From positions 1-6,472 of the forward strand of contig RFPG01000077.1 in the NCBI GenBank assembly GCA_009926245.1: a stretch of 6,472 bases of DNA, read 5' to 3'. Source of the stretch: Sphingobacteriia bacterium. GTDB lineage: Bacteria > Bacteroidota > Bacteroidia > UBA7662. The notes under the pieces were generated by a model. The model made no database searches. It was given only the letters and a program-made list of their open reading frames with translations, and was not told where the DNA came from. Of this stretch, positions 1-5,572 are shown piece after piece (positions within the stretch are counted from its first letter, which is position 1; every line of letters begins with the position of its first letter). The position numbers were made by a program, and so were the translations under genes.

Positions 1-785
1 TGCTGCTGGGAGGTGGGCCGGAGGTGTCCGATCTTCGCAAAATGCTGGAGCGAGTCCCTGCAGAGGGTCGTCCCTGGCGGGTTTTTTTGGGCTTTGGCAT
101 GACCGAAACCGCCGGCCACTTTGCCTTGCGACGACTGTTTCCCCATCCCGAACCTTCCTACACCCCCTCGCCGGGTCTTGAAATCAGCATCGAATCCAGC
201 TCAGATTCTGACCGGGCATCAAGCCCTGAATCCAACCCTGAATCCCAAGAACAGCCCCAAAAATCCCCGGAACGGCTCCAGAGACCCCAGAACGGTAGCT
301 TGGTGATCCGAGGTCCCGTCACCAACCAGGAACCGTTGCCCACCCGCGAGATCGTGCGCCTCAACCCCCTCAACGGGACCTTTGAATGGCTTGGCAGAGC
401 CGATTTGACCATCCAAAGCGGGGGTCATACCCTCCTCATTGATGATTTAGAGGCCCAAATCCGCCAAAAAGCGGGAGATTATCCTGAATTATCCTGGCTT
501 TTGAGCCCTCATTGGTACCTCGCACCGCTCCAAGACCCGGTTTGGGGGGAGCTAGTAGCCCTTTGCTTACCCAAGAGTCTCTTGGAGACCCTTCCCGATG
601 GCCCCCTTCGGCCCGACACCTTCGCCCCTTGCCTTCCCAAAGCGGCCTATCCCCGCTACCTCGTGATCGTTCCCGAAGACTCCTTCGCCATTGCCGGCAA
701 AGTCCGCCGCTTGGACTCCGCAGCCTTGGCCCTCCTGGACCCCCAACCCTTGGACAGAAGGACCCGTTTTGGGCTGGGATTGTAG
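1..785 (+). CDS. menE: AMP-binding acyl-CoA synthetase, MenE-like (o-succinylbenzoate-CoA ligase), C-terminal part, 5' end outside window
   Basis: The reading frame is open from base 3 and enters from the left edge, so the N-terminal part is missing; the GTG at 24 is an internal valine, not a start. About 260 residues are visible. The adenylate-forming family shows in order: LLGGGPE at the very start (like the family's LLGGAP), GMTET at 96-110 (the A5 motif that contacts the adenylate), GRADLTIQSGG at 393-425 (the GRxD hinge and C-terminal subdomain), and AGKVRR around 693-707, where the lysine (699-701) sits at the usual catalytic lysine. GMTETxxHxALR followed by a GRxDxxIxSGG hinge is, from memory, typical of Bacteroidota MenE, which makes o-succinylbenzoyl-CoA for menaquinone in the cytoplasm. 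Oddities are a 33-codon Ser/Pro/Glu/Gln insert (195-293) and a stop codon inside a tandem duplication. Another acyl-CoA ligase is possible because the substrate-binding part and other men genes are not visible. Confidence 0.75.
   Translation, partial: LLGGGPEVSDLRKMLERVPAEGRPWRVFLGFGMTETAGHFALRRLFPHPEPSYTPSPGLEISIESSSDSDRASSPESNPESQEQPQKSPERLQRPQNGSLVIRGPVTNQEPLPTREIVRLNPLNGTFEWLGRADLTIQSGGHTLLIDDLEAQIRQKAGDYPELSWLLSPHWYLAPLQDPVWGELVALCLPKSLLETLPDGPLRPDTFAPCLPKAAYPRYLVIVPEDSFAIAGKVRRLDSAALALLDPQPLDRRTRFGLGL
195..293 (+). other. Low-complexity Ser/Pro/Glu/Gln insert inside the MenE-like protein
   Basis: These 33 in-frame codons encode a run of almost only Ser, Asp, Pro, Glu, Gln, Asn, Arg and Lys, with PES at 225-233 and again at 237-245 and a related SPER at 264-275. 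At DNA level, ccctgaatcc occurs at 224-233 and 236-245, twelve bases apart. The run sits between LEISIE (about 177-194) and GSLVIRG (294-314). In ordinary family members these two parts are joined by a turn of a few residues (established knowledge of the fold, recalled, not aligned). It is probably a disordered surface loop grown by short repeat expansion. The frame stays open across it and the downstream motifs are intact, so it does not look like a frameshift. Confidence 0.6.
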
Positions 786-796
786 CTGGGATTGTA
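773..796 (+). repeat. Perfect 12-bp tandem duplication carrying the menE stop codon
   Basis: The unit gctgggattgta occurs at 773-784 and again directly at 785-796, and the next base (g, 797) continues the period. Twelve bases are four codons, so the ligase frame reads Leu-Gly-Leu-stop (TAG 783-785) and then Leu-Gly-Leu-stop again (TAG 795-797). The second copy is therefore untranslated, and the gene has two in-frame TAG codons spaced by one repeat unit. Replication slippage is the likely origin. Confidence 0.9.
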
Positions 797-900
797 GGTT
801 TTTTCCACAAAAATTCGTTATTTCGGGAATGCAAGGCATTTACGATTTGATAACATCGTTTTTGCCGACCATCCAACCCCAAAAATCCTTAAACCAAACC
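786..900 (+). promoter_or_regulatory. Intergenic leader of the susCD operon, probable promoter region
   Basis: This 115-bp gap lies between the ligase stop and the susC start and is the only room for a susCD promoter outside coding sequence. Two weak matches to the Bacteroidota -7 element TAnnTTTG are visible: TAGGTTTT at 795-802 (last base differs) and TACGATTTG at 841-849 (one base too long in the spacer). Neither has a well-spaced TTTG at -33; the nearest, TTTG at 768-771, is 23 bp ahead of the first. The stretch just before the ATG (about 881-900) is rich in A and C and has no Shine-Dalgarno sequence, which is normal in this phylum. Read-through from the upstream gene cannot be excluded, since no convincing terminator is present. 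Confidence 0.35.
828..859. promoter_or_regulatory. Two adjacent short inverted repeats upstream of susC, possible operator
   Basis: The first dyad is AATGC (828-832), a 3-base spacer, then GCATT (836-840). The second is ACGAT (842-846), an 8-base spacer, then ATCGT (855-859). Both are perfect 5-bp arms and they are separated by a single base, about 40-70 bp before the susC ATG. That is a plausible place for a regulator such as a LacI-type or other sugar-responsive repressor or activator. No regulator gene is in the window, and arms this short arise often by chance. Confidence 0.25.
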
Positions 901-3900
901 ATGAAACACACCAAACGCTCGGGCTTTGTTGGACAAGCCTTTTTGTTGATTCTGCTGCTGTGGGCTCCGCTGCTAAGCGCAGGTCAGGGTTCCGGCACCA
1001 TTGCCGGCCGCATCGTGGACAAAGGCAATCAACCCATCATCGGCGCGAATGTCACGGTCAAAGGCAGCTCCGCCGGAGCCGCCACCGATTTGAACGGAAA
1101 CTACAGCATCGGAAGCCTCAAACCTGGTAATATCACGCTGGAAGTCTCCTACTTGGGCTACAAAACTCAATCTATATCGGTCACGGTCCGTTCATCTGGT
1201 GTTACAACCGCCAATTTTACCCTGACCGAAGACGCCCAACTTCTGCAAGAAGCCGTCATTGTTGGTTACGGAACCACCCAAACCCGGGACCTCACCGGAG
1301 CGGTCACGGCCATTCCCTCCAAAGTCTTTCAACAGGGCAATTTCTCCACCCCGGAGCAATTGGTCATTGGTAAAACCCCCGGAGTCCGCATCACCAACAA
1401 CAGCGGTCTTCCCGGCGGTGGTTCGGTGATTCGTATCCGCGGTGGTTCATCGTTGAACGCCAGCAACGATCCTTTGATCGTTATCGACGGTGTTCCGGTG
1501 GATAATGGCGGTATTGCCGGTGCGGCTAATCCCTTGGCCCTCCTCAACCCCGAAGACATCGAAACCTTCACCGTCCTCAAAGACGCCTCTGCAGCGGCCA
1601 TCTACGGTTCCAGGGCGGCCAACGGGGTCATCCTGATCACCACCAAAAAAGGCGCTGCCTCGGACCGCGTCCGGGTTGAACTCACCACCAATTCATCGGC
1701 CAAACAAATCACACGCACCGTCAATGTTTTGGACACCGCCCAGCTCAAACAACTGATCCGCGAAAAAGGTACCAACGCTCAGAAAAACCTCCTCAACCAG
1801 CCCTCGGCCAACAACTCAACGGACTGGCAAAGCGAAATCTACCAACTAGCCCTGATCAACGACATCAACCTGACCCTATCGGGCGGTATCAAGGACCTCC
1901 CCTACCGCTTGGGTTTTGAACGATACGACGAGCAAGGCAACCTGCGCACCGGCAAATTGGAGCGTACCGGCCTCAACCTCAACCTCAGCCCCAAAATCGG
2001 CCCCTACCTCAAGTTCGATCTTAACACCAAATACTACAACCTCCAAAACCGCTTTGCAGACGGAGGCGCCATCGGTTCCGCGGTCGTTTTTGACCCATCA
2101 CGCCCCGTCAAACGGGATACCAGCGCCTACAACGGGTATTTTGAGTGGGCCAATGTCTCCCAGCCCCTGCAATTGGCCACCAAGAACCCCATGGGTCTTC
2201 TCAACCAAAAAGAGGACCTCAGTTCCGTCAACCGTTTTATAGGCAATGTGTTATTGGACTTCGAAACACCCGGCCTATCCGACCTGCACTTCTTCCTGAA
2301 CCTAGGGGGTGACTATTCTACCAGTTCCGGTACGGTGGTGATTGATTCCAACGCTGCTTCGGTTTGGACTCGTCGCGGAGTCAACAACCAATACGCGATG
2401 ACCAAAACCAACCGCCTCATCGATACCTATTTCAATTACAAAAAGGAACTCAAATCCTTGCTATCCAGCATGGATGTGACCGGTGGTTACAGCTTCCAAC
2501 ACTGGAGCACCGAAAGCCCGACCTTCCCCGACATCAACCAACGCGGCGATACCATCCAAAAGGCCAACCCCTTTGATTTCTTCACCGAAAATGCCCTGAT
2601 GTCCTTCTACGGTCGTTTGAATTATACCTTCTTGGACCATTACCTCTTGACCGCTACCCTGCGTGCCGATGGTTCCTCCCGTTTTGCGCCCGAAAACCGC
2701 TGGGGCTTGTTCCCATCGGTCGCCTTTGCTTGGCGTATGAGCGATCTGGGCTTCTTTAGCCAAATCCCTTCGATCTCCAATATGAAGCTCCGCATTGGTT
2801 GGGGTGTCACCGGCCAGCAAGACGGTATCGGCGATTACAGCTATTTGGCTAACTACAGCCAGAGCACGCCGTCGGCCTATTACCAATTTGGCAACAATTT
2901 CCTCCCCATGTTGCGCCCACAGGGCTTTGACGCCAACCTCAAGTGGGAAGAAACCTCCAGCACCAACATTGGTTTGGATTATGGTTTCTTCAAAAACCGC
3001 ATCAACGGTTCGATTGATTATTACAAAAAGAAGACCTACGATCTTTTGGCTGTCATCCCAACCATCGCCGGCACCAATTTTTCGGACCTCATCCTCACCA
3101 ATGTGGGTGATTTAGAAAACGAAGGCGTCGAATGGAATATCAACGCCGTGGCCATCGATAACAAAGAAATGAACCTAGAATTTGGGTTCAATGCTACCTG
3201 GAACCGGACCACCATCACCAAGTTGACCCGTGTTCCCGATTCTACCAATCAAGGCATTCTGGTCGGTGGTATTTCCGGTGGTGTTGGTAACACCATTCAG
3301 ATTCACAGCGTCGGCTACACACCGTACACCTTCTACATGTACCGTCAGATTTACGGCAGCGATGGCCGTCCTTTGGAGGGCAAATACTGGGCCCCCAACG
3401 GCAAAGACACCATCAGCAGTCCCACAGCCAAGGACCTTCAAAAAGACAAAAACCCCATACCAACCGTTTACCTCGGCTTCTTTTCCAATTTGCGCTACAA
3501 AAAGTGGAACGCTGGTTTCAGCATGAGGGCTGAATTGGGCCGTTACATGTACAACAACGTCAATTCCAACAACGGAACCCTAGCGGGTACTGGAGGCAGT
3601 CTTGGTTTCATCAACAACATCACCACGGATTACCTCAACACCGGTTTCCGTCTCAACCAACTCAAATCCGACTATTACTTGGAGCGGGCCGACTTCCTAC
3701 GCATGGACAACCTTTTTGTCGGCTACGATTTTGGCAAGCCTTTTGGCAATGACTTGACATTCCGCCTTTCGGCATCCATCCAGAACGTCTTTGTTCTCAC
3801 CAATTATTCGGGCATTGACCCCGAAATTTTTGGGGGCATTGATAACAACATCTACCCACGTGCCCGTGTTTACAGTGTCAACCTCAACTTCAAGTTTTAA
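901..3900 (+). CDS. susC: SusC/RagA-family TonB-linked outer membrane transporter, probably for maltooligosaccharides
   Basis: This 999-residue protein is close to the size of the classic starch transporter SusC. It imports oligosaccharides across the outer membrane, energised by TonB-ExbBD, with SusD as the lid. Domains in order: signal peptide about 1-28 (basic MKHTKR, hydrophobic FLLILLL, cut near SAG-Q); carboxypeptidase-regulatory-like beta domain about 32-109; TonB-box/SusC signature AVIVGYGT around 118-125; plug about 120-250 with IRGGSSLN (179-186), IDGVP (195-199) and the hallmark LKDASAAAIYGSRAANG (226-242); then the 22-strand barrel, ending in VNLNFKF with a terminal Phe that suits BAM-mediated insertion. 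There is no N-terminal STN signalling domain, so it is not an anti-sigma-coupled receptor. The ATG at 901 is chosen because it puts the signal peptide first; the frame is open further upstream (ATG at 691), but that lies inside the ligase gene. The substrate is inferred from susD and the amylase. Confidence 0.95.
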   Translation: MKHTKRSGFVGQAFLLILLLWAPLLSAGQGSGTIAGRIVDKGNQPIIGANVTVKGSSAGAATDLNGNYSIGSLKPGNITLEVSYLGYKTQSISVTVRSSGVTTANFTLTEDAQLLQEAVIVGYGTTQTRDLTGAVTAIPSKVFQQGNFSTPEQLVIGKTPGVRITNNSGLPGGGSVIRIRGGSSLNASNDPLIVIDGVPVDNGGIAGAANPLALLNPEDIETFTVLKDASAAAIYGSRAANGVILITTKKGAASDRVRVELTTNSSAKQITRTVNVLDTAQLKQLIREKGTNAQKNLLNQPSANNSTDWQSEIYQLALINDINLTLSGGIKDLPYRLGFERYDEQGNLRTGKLERTGLNLNLSPKIGPYLKFDLNTKYYNLQNRFADGGAIGSAVVFDPSRPVKRDTSAYNGYFEWANVSQPLQLATKNPMGLLNQKEDLSSVNRFIGNVLLDFETPGLSDLHFFLNLGGDYSTSSGTVVIDSNAASVWTRRGVNNQYAMTKTNRLIDTYFNYKKELKSLLSSMDVTGGYSFQHWSTESPTFPDINQRGDTIQKANPFDFFTENALMSFYGRLNYTFLDHYLLTATLRADGSSRFAPENRWGLFPSVAFAWRMSDLGFFSQIPSISNMKLRIGWGVTGQQDGIGDYSYLANYSQSTPSAYYQFGNNFLPMLRPQGFDANLKWEETSSTNIGLDYGFFKNRINGSIDYYKKKTYDLLAVIPTIAGTNFSDLILTNVGDLENEGVEWNINAVAIDNKEMNLEFGFNATWNRTTITKLTRVPDSTNQGILVGGISGGVGNTIQIHSVGYTPYTFYMYRQIYGSDGRPLEGKYWAPNGKDTISSPTAKDLQKDKNPIPTVYLGFFSNLRYKKWNAGFSMRAELGRYMYNNVNSNNGTLAGTGGSLGFINNITTDYLNTGFRLNQLKSDYYLERADFLRMDNLFVGYDFGKPFGNDLTFRLSASIQNVFVLTNYSGIDPEIFGGIDNNIYPRARVYSVNLNFKF

Positions 3901-3919
3901 TCCTGTTAATCTCTAGGTT

Positions 3920-5566
3920 ATGAAAAATTTATCTTTCCTTTCGCATGCGTTTCGCGCTCCGGGTTTGGCTGTTGCGGTTCTTCTTGTGGGGCTGACAACC
4001 TCCTGCTTTGACGGGCTCAACCTCTACCCCAAATACGGCCTCAACAGCGCAACAGTCTACGCGCCTTGCGATACCTGCCGTAACAAAACCGACAATTACA
4101 CCATGGTCCTGGCCAAAATCTACGGGGGTCTTTCCCTCTCAGGGAACCAAGGCCCTGCAGGTCAGGGTGATATATCCGGCGATGAAGGTTTTTCTCAATA
4201 CCTCCGCGTCCTTTGGAATCTCCAAGAATTGCCGACTGAAGAGGCCCTCTGCGCCTGGGCCAACGATGCCTCCATCCGCGATTTGAACGAAGCCGATTGG
4301 AATTCACAGAGTTCTTTTGTGAACATGATGTATGCGCGGATTTTCTACCAAGTTCCGCTTTGCAACGAGTTCATTTACCATTGTTCCGAAGATTGGTTGG
4401 CCGACAAAGCCTTCTCAGCTTCGGAGAAAGCCACCATCCTGGGCTACAAGGCCGAGGCTCGTTTTATGCGCGCCCTCAGCTATTACCATGCCATCGACCT
4501 TTTTGGAAAAGTCCCCTTGGTTACCGAAGAAGATCGCCCAGGATCGGGCATCCCCAGACAAGCCAGCCGGGTCGAACTCTTCAATTATGTTGAATCCGAG
4601 CTCAAAGACATCGAAAACCTTTTGCCCGAACCCCGTACCAACCAGTACGGCCGGGTTGACAAGGCTGCTGCTTGGGCCCTACTTGCCCGCCTTTACCTCA
4701 ATGCCGAGGTCTATACCAACACGCCCAAATACAGTGAATGCGCTACGTATTGCCAAAAGGTTATCGACGCCGGTTATTCGCTGGAACCCCAAATTGCCAA
4801 CCTCTTTTTGGCTGATAATCACCTGGCCACTAACGAAATCATTTTTGCCATCAATTTTGACGGACTCCGCTCACAGAATTACGGCGGTACCACTTTCTTG
4901 GTTAAGAGTTCCACGCCCTCTGCCCCTACGGCAGCCTACCGAGAGAAGCGGGGTACGGACGGTGGATGGGCTGGCAACCGTGCCACCCCCCAGGTATGGA
5001 ACTGGTTCCCGGCCGATAGCAGCGACTCTCGCAAATTCCTTTTGGATACCATCGCCATGACCCCATCCTTGACTACTGCAACGGATTGGACCGAATTCAG
5101 TAAAGGGATTTTGGTTTCCAAATTTTGTAACAAAACCCGGAGCGGTGGATACGGCAACGACCCTCAGCGGAACTTCATGGATATTGATTTCCCCATCTTC
5201 CGCTTGGCCGATGTTTATTTGATGTACACCGAAGCTGTGGTTCGTGGAGGCGCTGGATCCTCGGCCAATGCCATTGAATACTACAACCGCGTTCAGCAAC
5301 GGGCCTACGGTAACAATTCCAACAACATCAGCGCCTTGCCAACCCTCAACCAACTCTGCGACGAAAGAGGTCGTGAATTGTTTTGGGAAGGATTGCGTCG
5401 TACGGATTTGATTCGCTTCAATCGCTTCATTGAAGGTGATTACCTCTGGCCCTACAAAGGAGGTCCCGTCAATGGTCAGGCCTTGAACCCCAAATACAAA
5501 GTCTACCCCTTACCCCTTTCGGATATCATCGCCAATCCCAACCTGACCCAAAACGACGGGTACTAG
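3920..5566 (+). CDS. susD: SusD/RagB-family starch-binding outer membrane lipoprotein
   Basis: This 548-residue surface lipoprotein binds glycan and caps the SusC barrel. The signal peptide ends in a lipobox-like LTTSC with the lipidated Cys at 29, followed by FDGLNLYP, which is typical of SusD starts. The alpha-helical TPR-type core includes KAEARFMRALSYYHAIDLFG. C-terminal hallmarks are DIDFPIFRLADVYLMYTEA (421 on), DERGRELFWEGLRRTDLIRF (481-500) and the ending YPLPLSDIIANPNLTQNDGY. GPAGQGDISGDEG (78-90) and YGGTTFLV (321-328) resemble the starch-type SusD branch. D88, R96, W113, Y321 and W350 fall at positions matching the recalled starch-binding residues of B. thetaiotaomicron SusD. The gene starts 19 bp after susC, so the two are almost certainly one operon. 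No susE or susF follows, because the next gene is convergent. A C50-D-T-C53 pair near the N-terminus is unusual. The start is supported by the lipoprotein signal; there is no Shine-Dalgarno sequence. Confidence 0.95.
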   Translation: MKNLSFLSHAFRAPGLAVAVLLVGLTTSCFDGLNLYPKYGLNSATVYAPCDTCRNKTDNYTMVLAKIYGGLSLSGNQGPAGQGDISGDEGFSQYLRVLWNLQELPTEEALCAWANDASIRDLNEADWNSQSSFVNMMYARIFYQVPLCNEFIYHCSEDWLADKAFSASEKATILGYKAEARFMRALSYYHAIDLFGKVPLVTEEDRPGSGIPRQASRVELFNYVESELKDIENLLPEPRTNQYGRVDKAAAWALLARLYLNAEVYTNTPKYSECATYCQKVIDAGYSLEPQIANLFLADNHLATNEIIFAINFDGLRSQNYGGTTFLVKSSTPSAPTAAYREKRGTDGGWAGNRATPQVWNWFPADSSDSRKFLLDTIAMTPSLTTATDWTEFSKGILVSKFCNKTRSGGYGNDPQRNFMDIDFPIFRLADVYLMYTEAVVRGGAGSSANAIEYYNRVQQRAYGNNSNNISALPTLNQLCDERGRELFWEGLRRTDLIRFNRFIEGDYLWPYKGGPVNGQALNPKYKVYPLPLSDIIANPNLTQNDGY

Positions 5567-5572
5567 ACCCGA

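Noticed and set aside
797..815. T-run (799-804) followed by ccac and A-run (809-813), considered as a terminator for the ligase gene.
   Set aside because: The only stem is five A-T pairs, the T-run precedes rather than follows it, and there is no GC-rich hairpin upstream.
436..882. 148-codon open frame on the minus strand across the end of the ligase gene.
   Set aside because: It is antisense to a gene with clear family motifs, its product is Arg/Gly/Pro-rich and has no recognisable domain. It is a by-product of the C-rich codons of the ligase.
691..900. An in-frame ATG at 691 would extend susC by 70 residues at the N-terminus.
   Set aside because: This part lies mostly inside the ligase coding frame, its translation is Trp/Pro-rich without a signal peptide, and the ATG at 901 begins directly with a good signal sequence followed by the expected domain order.
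2461..2886. 141-codon open frame on the minus strand inside susC.
   Set aside because: It is wholly antisense to the barrel region of susC, has no recognisable motif and no independent start context.
4332..5060. 242-codon open frame on the plus strand within susD in another frame.
   Set aside because: The translation is Pro/Ser/Arg-rich without any fold-like pattern, while the susD frame over the same bases has strong family motifs.
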